Origin: Brevibacillus brevis
Lineage (GTDB): Bacteria > Bacillota > Bacilli > Brevibacillales > Brevibacillaceae
Direction: 5' to 3'
NCBI RefSeq assembly: GCF_022026395.1
Contig: NZ_CP041767.1
Coordinates: 4,856,501 to 4,920,500 of the forward strand
Length of the DNA stretch: 64,000 nt
Every line of letters begins with the position of its first letter. The stretch's first letter is position 1. The translations under genes were made by a program, and so were the position numbers. Below are positions 17,794-26,659 of the stretch, piece by piece. Under the pieces are notes generated by a model. It made no database searches. It saw nothing but the letters and a program-made list of their open reading frames with translations, and was not told where the DNA came from.

Positions 17794-17823
17794 AAAAAAA
17801 GCCTCATCCAAAAGGATTAGGCT
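17794..17823 (-). terminator. Terminator of the recycling cluster (after murQ)
   Basis: On the minus strand AGCCTAATCC-TTTT-GGATGAGGCT forms a 10-bp stem with one mismatch, followed by TTTTTTT. It sits directly after the murQ stop. Confidence 0.9.
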
Positions 17824-17825
17824 GG

Positions 17826-18740
17826 TCATTCCTGAGTGTGATTCGCTTCCAAAATTCGCCGGATATTGCCCTTGTACTGGGTGAGCAAGCGGCTTGCGTC
17901 CTCTGCTTGCAGCCCTGTCTTTTGCATCACGATTGCCAGTTTGGCGTCACCGTCTGCCTTGTGCAACAGTACCTCTGCCTCATCGGTAGAGATGTTGGTC
18001 GCTTCTGCCACGATTTGTTTTGCCCGTTCCTTCAGTTTCTCATTGGTTACCTGCACATTGACCATCAAATTTTTGTACACTTTCCCCAACCGTACCATGC
18101 ATCCGGTCGTAATCATATTGAGAACCATCTTCTGCGCCGTCGCTGCTTTTAAGCGGGTAGATCCGGTCACTACCTCTGGCCCTACTACAACATTAATCGC
18201 CACATCCACACCTTGGCTGATCTGCGCCGCCTGGTTGCAGGACAACGAAATGATTTTTGCCTCCTGTCTTCTTGCTTCCGCCAATGCTCCGATGACATAG
18301 GGTGTCCGACCACTCGCTGCAATTCCCACCACGGCATCCCCTGCCTTTACGCCATAGGCAATCACATCTTCCCTGCCGTTCTGCTCCACGTCTTCGGCTC
18401 CTTCGACAGCTCTGACGATAGCTTTTTCCCCGCCTGCTATGACTCCCTGCACCAATGTGGGGTCCGTCCCAAAGGTTGGGGGGCATTCAGCAGCATCGAG
18501 CAAGCCCAATCTCCCACTCGTTCCCGCTCCAAAATAAAAGAGTCTTCCGCCGTTTTCCAGACATTCTGCGATCAAATCAACGGCCGCTGCAATCGAAGCC
18601 AGCTCCTTTTCAACGGCAAACGCAACTGTTTTATCCTCTTCATTCATAATCTGGACAATTTCCATCGTAGAGAATTTATCCAGCTCTTCCGTATTTCGAT
18701 TTCTTGTTTCTGTCGTTAAATCACGAAGGTGAAACTTCAT
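17826..18740 (-). CDS. murQ: N-acetylmuramic acid 6-phosphate etherase
   Basis: Cleaves the lactyl ether of MurNAc-6-phosphate to give GlcNAc-6-phosphate and D-lactate during cell-wall sugar recycling. The SIS fold shows the family signature GRLFYFGAGTSGRLGLLDAAE with the following CPPTFGT, and a second loop GIAASGRTPYV. The C-terminal UBA-like helices are present. ATG at 18740 is used, with GGGAGG before it, giving 304 residues as in B. subtilis. It is the last gene of the cluster with nagZ, the ABC transporter and the MurR-type regulator. Confidence 0.95.
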   Translation of the reverse strand: MKFHLRDLTTETRNRNTEELDKFSTMEIVQIMNEEDKTVAFAVEKELASIAAAVDLIAECLENGGRLFYFGAGTSGRLGLLDAAECPPTFGTDPTLVQGVIAGGEKAIVRAVEGAEDVEQNGREDVIAYGVKAGDAVVGIAASGRTPYVIGALAEARRQEAKIISLSCNQAAQISQGVDVAINVVVGPEVVTGSTRLKAATAQKMVLNMITTGCMVRLGKVYKNLMVNVQVTNEKLKERAKQIVAEATNISTDEAEVLLHKADGDAKLAIVMQKTGLQAEDASRLLTQYKGNIRRILEANHTQE

Positions 18741-18778
18741 CCAGTTACCTCCCACCCATTTGCACTCATCTTCTCTTT

Positions 18779-20392
18779 CTACCCCACACCATGCTGCTTT
18801 TTCTCCGACGGAAACAGGCTGACCGGAAGATGTCCAACGGCCTTTCGTTCCCCGAACAAAATGTCTGCCACAAGCTCTATGGCATGATACGTATGGTCGT
18901 AAACGGCGAGATACGCATCGACCTCTGGCATTGCCAAGAGATCATACGGGTTTCGCAGGGCGACAGCTACGACCTTTTTCCCCTGTTGAACTAGCCGATT
19001 CACCAGCAGCGATTGTCCTTTAAAGATATGGGCATTGTACGTAAAAACGACGATTTGCTCCGTGGCTGACATCACGTTTGCCACCATCTCCACTTCATCC
19101 TCTGTCGGGTTGAGCGTCGACATCATATGGTATTCAACTTCACGGTATTTTCTCAATGGTTCGACCAAATCACCAGAAGCTGCTTGCCCATCCTCTGCCA
19201 AAGTAAGGTTGGAAATCCCCGGAAAAATCGCGCCTAGCGGTTGCGTCCCGCTCTGTAAAGGAAGCAGCTGATGTTCATTTTTCACCAAGGTTATGGCTTG
19301 GGCGAGCGCACTTCTCGCCATGTCTGCATGCTGGAGACGGTCAAAGGAAGGGCCTTTTGTTCGCAAGCAATGCTCCCAGGACAGAAATCGTTTCTTTATT
19401 TGAAGCACGCGATTTACGGCTTCGTTGACCCGCTCTTCTGACAGCTCCCCCGAATGAATGGCCGCAACGAGTCGTTCGTACGTTTTTTGCTGAACTTCAT
19501 GCGTGTGGGATACCAGAACAAGATCGATCCCAGCCTGCACACAACGCACCGCCGCTTCCGCAACCCCGATGGTATCCGCAATGGCAGCCATCTCCATGCA
19601 ATCCGTAATCGCAACCCCATCAAAGCCGAGGGACTCACGCAATATTCCCGTCACGATTTCCTTGGAATACGTAGCAGGAGAGCCTGACTCATCCATACTG
19701 GGCAAACTGATATGTCCAACCATTACCATGGGGACTCCTGCCGCAATGCTGCGCTGGAATGGAACCAGCTCGACCTGATCCAGTCTCGTCCGATCATGTC
19801 CAAGCACAGGAATGGCTTCATGAGAATCGGTGCTCGTATCACCATGACCGGGGAAGTGCTTGATAGAGGGAATGACACCACTCTCAAGCAAGCCTTGAAT
19901 GGCGGCCTCACCAAACCGCGCCACCTGCTCTGGCGCTTCTCCAAAAGAACGCACCCCAATGACTGGATTGTCCGCATTGTTGTTCACATCGACCGTCGGA
20001 GCGAAATTGACTGAAATCCCTGCTGCACGCAGCTCCTCACCTGTTGCCTGGTAGATGCGCTTGGCTTGATCGAGATTGCCTGTGGCCCCCAAAGCCATCG
20101 CTCCGGGAAAGCGCGTCGCCCCTTTTTGCAGACGGGAAACCACGCCATTCTCCTGATCAGTCCCGACCAACAGCGGATAGGGATGCCAAGACTCATACGC
20201 CCAGCTCTGGAGTTTCTGTACACGTTGATAAGTCTCTTCCGGTGTCCCGATATTGCGGCTAAAAAGAATCACGTTGCCAATCTGTTTTTGTTTGATCCAC
20301 ACTTCCATTTCTTCGGGAATATCCAGCGTAGGGTAACCGATCATCAGCAGTTGCCCGACCTTCTGTTCCACCGTCATATGTTCGGCTTGCAT
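18779..20392 (-). CDS. nagZ: Beta-N-acetylglucosaminidase, GH3 (NagZ-type)
   Basis: A 537-residue glycoside hydrolase of family 3 that removes GlcNAc from cell-wall fragments. The His/Asp acid-base dyad is in KHFPGHGDTSTDSHEAIP (about 178-195) and the nucleophile Asp in GVAITDCMEMAAI. A C-terminal domain (about 350-537) with IVVFTYNAH follows, as in Gram-positive NagZ. Unlike the secreted B. subtilis enzyme, no signal peptide is visible, so it should act in the cytoplasm on imported sugars. It starts at ATG behind GGGAGGAGG, 38 bases upstream of murQ. Confidence 0.9.
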   Translation of the reverse strand: MQAEHMTVEQKVGQLLMIGYPTLDIPEEMEVWIKQKQIGNVILFSRNIGTPEETYQRVQKLQSWAYESWHPYPLLVGTDQENGVVSRLQKGATRFPGAMALGATGNLDQAKRIYQATGEELRAAGISVNFAPTVDVNNNADNPVIGVRSFGEAPEQVARFGEAAIQGLLESGVIPSIKHFPGHGDTSTDSHEAIPVLGHDRTRLDQVELVPFQRSIAAGVPMVMVGHISLPSMDESGSPATYSKEIVTGILRESLGFDGVAITDCMEMAAIADTIGVAEAAVRCVQAGIDLVLVSHTHEVQQKTYERLVAAIHSGELSEERVNEAVNRVLQIKKRFLSWEHCLRTKGPSFDRLQHADMARSALAQAITLVKNEHQLLPLQSGTQPLGAIFPGISNLTLAEDGQAASGDLVEPLRKYREVEYHMMSTLNPTEDEVEMVANVMSATEQIVVFTYNAHIFKGQSLLVNRLVQQGKKVVAVALRNPYDLLAMPEVDAYLAVYDHTYHAIELVADILFGERKAVGHLPVSLFPSEKKQHGVG

Positions 20393-20422
20393 GGAATCCT
20401 CCTCCCTACCGAATTGCTCTTG

Positions 20423-21385
20423 TTAAGAGAATGCTTTGCCGTACTTCGCATACTGCTTCCATCTGTGATACCCGAGCCTCCCATAGAAATCGACCAGCGT
20501 CGTCCAATCGATGACAATGTTTGAAATACCGCGATTCCGCAAAGCCACAATGCCCGCTTCCACAATCGCCAGTCCCAAACCCCGTCCTCTATATTCTGCA
20601 TCTACGCCCAACGGACCGATGCCGCCAAGCCCATCTGCAAACAAAGGTGCCCAGTAGACGTTTTGAGCAATAAACGGAGAATCGGCATCATTGATCCGGC
20701 AAAAACCGACGATCTCTCCGCGCAGCTCCACCACGACGAATTCGCGTCCGGTTCCTCCCCGCTTAAAATAGTGAATGGCTTCATACTCCCAGCGTCCGGG
20801 AAAGCATCGATGCAAGAAGGCCAAAAAGGCAGCTTGGTCCGCCTTCGTCAACAGTCGAAAGCGACCATCTGGTACCTCTGGCAATTCCAGCTCGGCTGGT
20901 TCGAGATACCGGCCTAACAGATCGTTTTCCAACCGATCCTCCGAGTGATACCCTTGTCGTTCAAACCACGCTTTTACATCCGTAGATTCATCGGGTATGC
21001 CTGGGAAATAATGATACGGATCGCGTCCCAGCAAGACCTTTTCCACCCCTTGCTCTCGCAACGCATTTTCTGCCCTTGCCAGCAATTCACGCCCGACCCC
21101 CTGCCCGCGATGTGCGCTAGCCACGAGCAAGACCTGTATCCAGCCAATGTCTTTCCCCAACTGAATGTCGAGCCTTTCCTGCCAGCATTTGGCCACCACA
21201 AAGCCGACGGGACGCTGCGTCACAGCATCGATCGCAATCCACGACCCGGCTTTGACTACATTCTGATCCTCGAAGCTGTTTTGCCGCATGAGCTCCGTCC
21301 GCATGGGAAAGCGATCACCCAACTCCTGATTCCACAGCTCGCACAGAGCGTCCGCATATTGATCGTCCCAAGGTACGTATTGCAT
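20423..21385 (-). CDS. Tandem GNAT N-acetyltransferase
   Basis: A 320-residue protein with two GNAT domains. The first (about 1-150) has HRGQGVGRELLARAENAL as its acetyl-CoA loop; the second (about 165-315) has EYRGRGLGLAIVEAGIVAL. It sits inside the recycling operon between the ABC permease and nagZ. Clostridium acetobutylicum has a glucosamine acetyltransferase (GlmA) beside nagZ, so acetylation of de-N-acetylated wall sugars before NagZ is a reasonable guess. This is inference from place and domain layout only. The start follows AAGGGGGG. Confidence 0.75.
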   Translation of the reverse strand: MQYVPWDDQYADALCELWNQELGDRFPMRTELMRQNSFEDQNVVKAGSWIAIDAVTQRPVGFVVAKCWQERLDIQLGKDIGWIQVLLVASAHRGQGVGRELLARAENALREQGVEKVLLGRDPYHYFPGIPDESTDVKAWFERQGYHSEDRLENDLLGRYLEPAELELPEVPDGRFRLLTKADQAAFLAFLHRCFPGRWEYEAIHYFKRGGTGREFVVVELRGEIVGFCRINDADSPFIAQNVYWAPLFADGLGGIGPLGVDAEYRGRGLGLAIVEAGIVALRNRGISNIVIDWTTLVDFYGRLGYHRWKQYAKYGKAFS

Positions 21386-21407
21386 CGGATGCTTCCCCCC
21401 TTACGTC

Positions 21408-22235
21408 CTATTTCAATCCGGAAGTTTTGGAGCCTTCCACAAAATATTTCTCCGCAAACAAAAACACTATCAAAATCGGGATCAAGCTGATCAATGCCCC
21501 TGCTACTAGCAGTTGATCCTCTGTCTTGTACTGACCGCTCAAAGACAAAATCCCGATCGGCAGCGTAAAGTTCTCGTCCGAAATGAGATAAATGACTGGC
21601 GCCAAAATCTCATTCCACTTCCCCATAAACGTAAAGACCGCCAGTGTTGCCAAGGAAGGCTTGCACATCGGCAAAAACACCCGCCAATAAATTTGAAACG
21701 GATTGCAGCCATCCAGCTTTGCCGCTTCCTCGTAATCCTTCGGGATATTTAAAAATGCTTGCCTCATTAAAAAAATGGCAAACGGCTGTCCGAGCCACTC
21801 CAAAATCCAAAGTGGAGCCAACGTGTCGAGCAGTCCCAAATTTTTAAAGATAATAAACTGCGGGACTATCGTGACGATCCCAGGGATCATCATTGTTCCC
21901 AGCACGATCATGAACAGCGTGTCGCGGAAAGGAAAACGCAGCCTGGCAAAAGCAAAGGCAATCATCGAGCTGGACAATAAGGCCCCGATAACCGAAAGAA
22001 TCGCGACAATCAGACTGTTGATCGTATAGCTGCTAAAATTCGCCTGTTCCCACACGGTTGTATAATTGCTCCACTGTGCAGGATTGGGCAGCCATTCCGG
22101 CGGAAATTGCATGTACTGCTTGTAGGTTTTCAGCGAGTTAAACACAGTCGTCAAAAACGGCACCAGCATAATCAACGCACTGGCTATGACAAACAGGTAT
22201 CCGACGATTTTATTGAGAGGAAAACGCTTTTGCAT
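21408..22235 (-). CDS. Carbohydrate ABC transporter permease, MalG-type
   Basis: A 275-residue membrane subunit with six helices. The cytoplasmic EAA loop that contacts the ATPase reads EEAAKLDGCNPFQIYWRVFLPMCKP. It pairs with the MalF-type permease 17 bases upstream and the lipoprotein at 23230. No ATPase gene is nearby, so a shared MsmX-type ATPase encoded elsewhere is likely. The start has AAGGAGGTAGCC before ATG. Confidence 0.9.
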   Translation of the reverse strand: MQKRFPLNKIVGYLFVIASALIMLVPFLTTVFNSLKTYKQYMQFPPEWLPNPAQWSNYTTVWEQANFSSYTINSLIVAILSVIGALLSSSMIAFAFARLRFPFRDTLFMIVLGTMMIPGIVTIVPQFIIFKNLGLLDTLAPLWILEWLGQPFAIFLMRQAFLNIPKDYEEAAKLDGCNPFQIYWRVFLPMCKPSLATLAVFTFMGKWNEILAPVIYLISDENFTLPIGILSLSGQYKTEDQLLVAGALISLIPILIVFLFAEKYFVEGSKTSGLK

Positions 22236-22252
22236 GGCTACCTCCTTGCCTC

Positions 22253-23209
22253 TTAATCATAATGAACCCATTTCTTTTGCAGCTTGAATTGGATGAGCGT
22301 AATGGCAAGCAGGATGAGGAACAACACCCACGCGATAGCAGAGGCATAGCCCATTTTGAAAAAGCTGAATGCTTGGCGGAACATGAACAGCATCAGGACG
22401 AGGCTGGCGTTGTTCGCACCACCTGTCGAGCCTGCTTCCGTAGATCCCCCGGTCATGACAAAAATCTGCTCGAAGTTTTGGAAGGAGTAAATCGTATTCA
22501 AGATGATGACCAGAAACGTCGTGCCGGAAATCATCGGGACCGTCACCCGCCAAAACTTTTGCCAAGCGTTCGCTCCATCAATCGAGGCTGCCTCGTACAT
22601 GTCAGAAGAAATTCCTTGCAGCCCGGCGAGAAAAATAATCATCATGTAGCCGACTGATTTCCAGATGGCGATGAGAACCAAGACCGGGATGACCCAAAAT
22701 TCATCAATCAGCCAGTTTTGCGGGGCGATGCCCAGTTTGGACAGAAAAGCATTGGCAAAACCGATCCGCTGGTTAAATACCGCATCCGCTACATACGCGA
22801 TCACCGTCCACGAGGAGATGACCGGCAAAAAGTGAACCATCCTGAAAAATTTCAGGCCCTTCAGCTTTTGATTCAGGGCAACGGCTAACAGCAACGCCAA
22901 AAATGTTTTGGCCGGGACGTACAGGATCGTAAAATAGGCCGTATTCCATAACGAGCGATAAAACAGCGGGTCTTCAAACAGCTTTTCATAGTTGTCCAAG
23001 CCCGTCCATTTAGGCGGATTTAAAATATCGTAGTCCGAAAAGCTGAAGTATAATGACGCGACCGATGTTCCCACGACGAATACGAGAAAGTGGATAAGAT
23101 AAGGGGAGACCAGGAGCAGTCCCCATCTCCCCTCACTATCCAACCATTTTCTCTTTTTCACAGCAGGCTTCGCCTGTTGCTCGGTTTGCAGCTCTAGCAT
23201 GGTTGGCAC
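22253..23209 (-). CDS. Carbohydrate ABC transporter permease, MalF-type
   Basis: A 318-residue membrane subunit with six main helices after a charged N-terminus. The EAA loop reads YEAASIDGANAWQKFWRVTVP. It forms a heterodimer with the MalG-type subunit encoded next. Its place between the solute-binding lipoprotein and the NagZ/MurQ enzymes suggests the substrate is a cell-wall sugar, such as MurNAc or a MurNAc-containing disaccharide. It begins at ATG after GAGGATGTG. Confidence 0.9.
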   Translation of the reverse strand: MPTMLELQTEQQAKPAVKKRKWLDSEGRWGLLLVSPYLIHFLVFVVGTSVASLYFSFSDYDILNPPKWTGLDNYEKLFEDPLFYRSLWNTAYFTILYVPAKTFLALLLAVALNQKLKGLKFFRMVHFLPVISSWTVIAYVADAVFNQRIGFANAFLSKLGIAPQNWLIDEFWVIPVLVLIAIWKSVGYMMIIFLAGLQGISSDMYEAASIDGANAWQKFWRVTVPMISGTTFLVIILNTIYSFQNFEQIFVMTGGSTEAGSTGGANNASLVLMLFMFRQAFSFFKMGYASAIAWVLFLILLAITLIQFKLQKKWVHYD

Positions 23210-23229
23210 ACATCCTCACTGATAGATGA

Positions 23230-24561
23230 CTACTGCTTCTTGAAGAAATCATCCAGAACTTTTTGAATGCCTTGGTCTGTTTTCGTAATGAATTCATCTG
23301 TTCCGTATTTATCCATGAACAGCTCCGCCAGATTATCCGTGAACACCTTCACCCACTCGGTAAAGACAGCGTTGGTATCAATCGTGCCTGCGAACTCCAG
23401 GGTGTCGAGGAACACTTTTTTGTTTTCCGGCTTTGTCGCCGGGTTTAGGAACATTTCGGAATTCGCCACTGATTTTTTCACCGGAATCGCTTCCCCTACT
23501 TCTGTCCATTCCTTTTGTGCTTCATCAGATGTCGTCCAGTAGGTGATCCATTCTTTAGCAGCCTTGACTTTCTGTTCCTCTGCTTTTTTGTTGATGACCC
23601 ATGAGTTGGCGATGACGGGTGCGAAGCGTTTTCCGTCCGGTCCTTTTGGCATAGGAGCGACATCGTAATTCAACCCTGCACCATTCATCGAGGTTGTTGC
23701 TGCATAAATATCGATTTGCATCGCCACAGCCCCGCTCAAAAATGCTTTGAAGTTGCTTTGGAACGCCTTTAGATCAGCCGGATTCGGGAATAGCTTGCGC
23801 TGCATACCGTCGACCATCCACTCGACCGCTTTTTTGTTCTCAGGGCTGTTGATAATCGATTTTGTCAAGGTCGGGTCCAATACCCCGCCACCATACGCTT
23901 TCAAGATGTTAAACGCCCCGCGTGAGCTACCGAAAAACGCGAAGCCGTACTGCTTCACTGATTTTTTGTCAAAGGCAGGATCGTCTGCATTTTTCCCGTT
24001 GGCATCGAGGGTCAGCTTGACGGAAGCCGCTTTCAAATCATCCCAGGTCCAGTCAGCCGTTGGGTATGGCACGCCCGCTTTGTCGAACAAATCCTTGTTG
24101 TAGAAAAGGGCTCCGACTTGAATGCCCTGTGGCACGCCCCAATACTTCCCGTCTGAGTCTTTGTTGAACTCCAGACCGTTGAGCTCCTCTTTGCTGATTT
24201 CTTTTGTGACGTAGTCGGTGATGTCGAGAATCGCGCCACGTTGGGCGTAACCAAATACTTTTGTCCCGTCGCTCTGCCATAGATCAGGCGCATTCCCGGC
24301 CGCGATCTGAGTCGTCAGCTTTTGATAAAAGTCATCATAAGGTGCTGTCATCGTTTTGATTTTGATATGAGGATGCGATTGTTCGAATTTTGCAATAATT
24401 TCTTCCATCTTTTTCTTCGTGGGTGGATCAGAGCTGTAGCCCATATACAATTCGACTTTGTCCCCCTGCTGTGTGGAGGACTGGCTGCTACATCCAGAAA
24501 TAAGCAATGCCGCTGCTAAGCCAATCATACCGAGTACTGAGAGAAACCTTCTCTTTTTCAT
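23230..24561 (-). CDS. Sugar-binding lipoprotein of the ABC importer
   Basis: A 443-residue extracellular binding protein. The lipoprotein signal is MKKRRFLSVLG followed by a hydrophobic core and the lipobox LISGC, so it is anchored through Cys. The rest is the cluster-1 sugar-binding fold (VELYMGYSSDPPTKKK, AAGNAPDLWQSDG). ATG at 24561 is used because GGGGAGGTTTTCC precedes it and the signal peptide begins there; a frame open from 24633 has no ribosome site. It is 21 bases upstream of the MalF-type permease. The substrate is inferred from neighbours, not seen. Confidence 0.9.
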   Translation of the reverse strand: MKKRRFLSVLGMIGLAAALLISGCSSQSSTQQGDKVELYMGYSSDPPTKKKMEEIIAKFEQSHPHIKIKTMTAPYDDFYQKLTTQIAAGNAPDLWQSDGTKVFGYAQRGAILDITDYVTKEISKEELNGLEFNKDSDGKYWGVPQGIQVGALFYNKDLFDKAGVPYPTADWTWDDLKAASVKLTLDANGKNADDPAFDKKSVKQYGFAFFGSSRGAFNILKAYGGGVLDPTLTKSIINSPENKKAVEWMVDGMQRKLFPNPADLKAFQSNFKAFLSGAVAMQIDIYAATTSMNGAGLNYDVAPMPKGPDGKRFAPVIANSWVINKKAEEQKVKAAKEWITYWTTSDEAQKEWTEVGEAIPVKKSVANSEMFLNPATKPENKKVFLDTLEFAGTIDTNAVFTEWVKVFTDNLAELFMDKYGTDEFITKTDQGIQKVLDDFFKKQ

Positions 24562-24731
24562 GGAAAACCTCCCCAATTGCAATAAGTGGAAAACTTGCAT
24601 AGCTAACGATATCTCTAAAAGCCTCACGTACATCTAGCTCCATGTAGATACTTTGAAGATAGGGACTCTTTATTGACTGATAAGGATAAAAGGATAAAGG
24701 CAGGAGTTTGTGTAGTCTAAGGAGGATTTGC

Positions 24732-25580
24732 TTATTTGTATTGCTCTCGAACAGCTTTACGCGTCTGGCGCAAGTACGCAGCAGAGACGTCGTAATTTTT
24801 GGCAGCAACACCTCTAAACAAGATGTCGATCACATTGAGTTGTGCGATCCGTGAGGAAGTGGCGGCACTGCGTTCATCCGCTTCTGTTGAAAACGTGGTT
24901 AAGTGAATATCCACGCATTCCGCCAAGGAGTTTGTGCCGTATTTGGTCATGCCAATGGTCACAGCTCCCGATTTGCGGGCTTGTTTCATCGTGGTTATAA
25001 TCTGCGAGGTTTCCCCAGAATTCGAGATGCCGACTGCCACATCTCCAGCCGTCAAGGTGACTGCCGAAGTAAGCTGCAAGTGGGAATCCGAATGGGCCGT
25101 GCACATTTTATTGATGCGCAAAAATTTATGCTGGGCATCCTGGGCAACCAATTGCGAAGCACCCACCCCGTAAAAATCAATCCGGGTGGCTCGGAACAGC
25201 TCACCAATCGCCCGCTCTACTGTTTCTGTATCCAAAATTTTAATCGTTTCCCGCAAGGAGAGGATGTTGTTGAGCGAAACGGATTCAATCAAGGTATACA
25301 TATCAGCATCGGGAAGAATCTCTTTGTATTCATCCTGAGCGGTAGACGATTGCAAATCACCCGCTATTCTGATCTTCAACTCCTGAAAACCATCCACACC
25401 GATACTTTTGCACATGCGTATGATGGCAGCTTGGCTGGATTCGCTTCTTTCCGCGAGTTCCTTGATGGAAAGACGAATCACCTCATCCGGATTGGCTAAA
25501 ATGTAATGCGCTGCGTTTTGTTCAGAACGCTTGATATTGTGCAACGATTCGCGGATGCGCAGCAACCCGCCATTCAACAC
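24732..25580 (-). CDS. murR: RpiR/MurR-family transcriptional regulator
   Basis: A 282-residue regulator with an N-terminal RpiR helix-turn-helix (about 1-75; IRLSIKELAERSESSQAAII) and a C-terminal SIS sugar-phosphate domain (about 105-245; FYGVGASQLVAQDAQHKFLR and VGISNSGETSQIITTM). MurR proteins repress MurNAc catabolism until MurNAc-6-phosphate binds. The start is GTG behind AAAGGGG. It is the first gene of the cluster, followed after 170 bases by the binding lipoprotein. Two palindromes and a -35/-10 pair lie just upstream, which suggests autoregulation. Confidence 0.85.
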   Translation of the reverse strand: MLNGGLLRIRESLHNIKRSEQNAAHYILANPDEVIRLSIKELAERSESSQAAIIRMCKSIGVDGFQELKIRIAGDLQSSTAQDEYKEILPDADMYTLIESVSLNNILSLRETIKILDTETVERAIGELFRATRIDFYGVGASQLVAQDAQHKFLRINKMCTAHSDSHLQLTSAVTLTAGDVAVGISNSGETSQIITTMKQARKSGAVTIGMTKYGTNSLAECVDIHLTTFSTEADERSAATSSRIAQLNVIDILFRGVAAKNYDVSAAYLRQTRKAVREQYK

Positions 25581-25606
25581 GATACCACCCCTTTAGTCCA
25601 TAAAGT

Positions 25607-25622
25607 TATTAAGCGCTTACAT
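25607..25622 (-). promoter_or_regulatory. cre-like site (CcpA) in the murR leader
   Basis: ATGTAAGCGCTTAATA on the minus strand agrees with the cre consensus WTGNNARCGNWWWCAW at 14 of 16 positions. It lies about 30-45 bases downstream of the predicted murR start point, where CcpA would act as a roadblock. This implies glucose repression of the recycling cluster. Confidence 0.6.
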
Positions 25623-25658
25623 TCTAGTGTGACTTTGGTAATTGATTACATATTTTGT

Positions 25659-25686
25659 ATTATAGACACTTGAAATAAAATATCAA
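25659..25686 (-). promoter_or_regulatory. murR promoter with overlapping operator 1
   Basis: On the minus strand TTGATA (25686-25681) and TATAAT (25664-25659) are 16 bp apart, a near-consensus vegetative promoter. The palindrome TTGAAATAAAATATCAA (25670-25686) covers the -35 box and most of the spacer, so a repressor bound there would exclude RNA polymerase. Confidence 0.75.
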
Positions 25687-25700
25687 GCTTAATTGTCAGA

Positions 25701-25719
25701 TTTGAAATAAAATTTCAAA
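25701..25719. promoter_or_regulatory. MurR-type operator 2
   Basis: TTTGAAAT-AAA-ATTTCAAA is a perfect 8-3-8 palindrome, nearly identical to operator 1. The two centres are 32 bp apart, about three helix turns, so two repressor dimers could sit on the same face. The TGAAA-N-TTTCA form is typical of RpiR-family sites. Confidence 0.7.
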
Positions 25720-25850
25720 ACTATTTTTCGACACTTTCTCCTTTTCTTCGTTCTGTTATAAATTTTTCACAATTTTTACCGTTACTAATACGAATCTCTT
25801 TTCGTATTAATCCATGTACACCCGACTGACAAATAATGGGGATGATCAAA

Positions 25851-26495
25851 ATGACCAAGCGTAAGGCACTCGCATTCACCCTGATAGCGGCACTCCTTTT
25901 GCCAATCACACCTGTTCTGTTAAACGAAGCCGCAGCAGCCTCTTCCTACAAAGCGAAAGCAACTGTAACTGCGACCAAGTTGGAGGAGCTTTCCATAAAC
26001 GATCTGAATAAAAAAACAAAAGCGACTCTGAATCACGTCAAAGAAGTCATCCCAGACCTGAAGGACTATCCCATCACCTCCATCGTAAAGGAGAATGTCG
26101 ACACCACTTCTGGTCCGATCGAACGTCTGGAAGTGATCTTGTCGAGCACACCAGAGGGTACTACCCCAGACTTTGGAGTTGTCCATGTAAACGCAAGTAC
26201 AGGAGAGCTGATCAGCATCGACATTCAAAACAGACTCTCGTCTTCGAAAGAAGTGTTAGGTGATGAGGAAGCGATCAAAAAAGGCAAGGAGTTTCTCAAA
26301 CTTCTGTTTGGAAAGCAAGCAGAAAAATACAAGTTCTCACAAATTAACTCCTCTACTGTTCAGGATAACAAGACACAGATTCTCGTGATTTACACTTCCC
26401 CGGATCATTCCATCAACGTGACCCTGGATCGTGTCGGAAAATTAAAGGCTGTCAAAAAAGACATCTACCCCAAAGCAGCGGGCAAAAGAAAATAG
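25851..26495 (+). CDS. Secreted protein of unknown function (PepSY/YcdB-like repeats possible)
   Basis: A 214-residue protein with a clear signal peptide (MTKRKALAFTLIAALLLPIT and an AAAA-S cleavage region near residue 30). The mature part has a GVVHVNASTGELISIDIQN segment and a following DEEAIKKGKEFLKLLFG helix, a pattern resembling PepSY or YcdB/YcdC-type modules. That link is weak. ATG at 25851 follows GGGGATGATCAAA; an ATG 15 bases upstream has no ribosome site. The gene is alone and ends in its own terminator. Confidence 0.65.
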   Translation: MTKRKALAFTLIAALLLPITPVLLNEAAAASSYKAKATVTATKLEELSINDLNKKTKATLNHVKEVIPDLKDYPITSIVKENVDTTSGPIERLEVILSSTPEGTTPDFGVVHVNASTGELISIDIQNRLSSSKEVLGDEEAIKKGKEFLKLLFGKQAEKYKFSQINSSTVQDNKTQILVIYTSPDHSINVTLDRVGKLKAVKKDIYPKAAGKRK

Positions 26496-26514
26496 CATGA
26501 ACCTTTGGTCCAAT

Positions 26515-26545
26515 GAAAAAGAGACGGTTCTGCCGTCTCTTATTT
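26515..26545 (+). terminator. Terminator after the secreted-protein gene
   Basis: GAGACGG-TTCTG-CCGTCTC, preceded by AAAAA and followed by TTATTTG, forms a 7-bp GC-rich stem 25 bases past the stop. Confidence 0.8.
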
Positions 26546-26659
26546 GATGCTGCGAAACCAACCTTACAACCCTGTAATATTTCGTAAGGTAAATCAATTT
26601 CCCATTTTTCTCTTATCGTTTACGATTCTCCTGTTACATGTAAAGGAGGATCACCAAAA

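Noticed and set aside
26560..26600. ECF-type promoter before bcrC
   Set aside because: AACCTT and CGTA occur 17 bases apart, but the TGAAAC core is missing; an ACCTTAC/GTAAGGT repeat is present, yet too weak to call.
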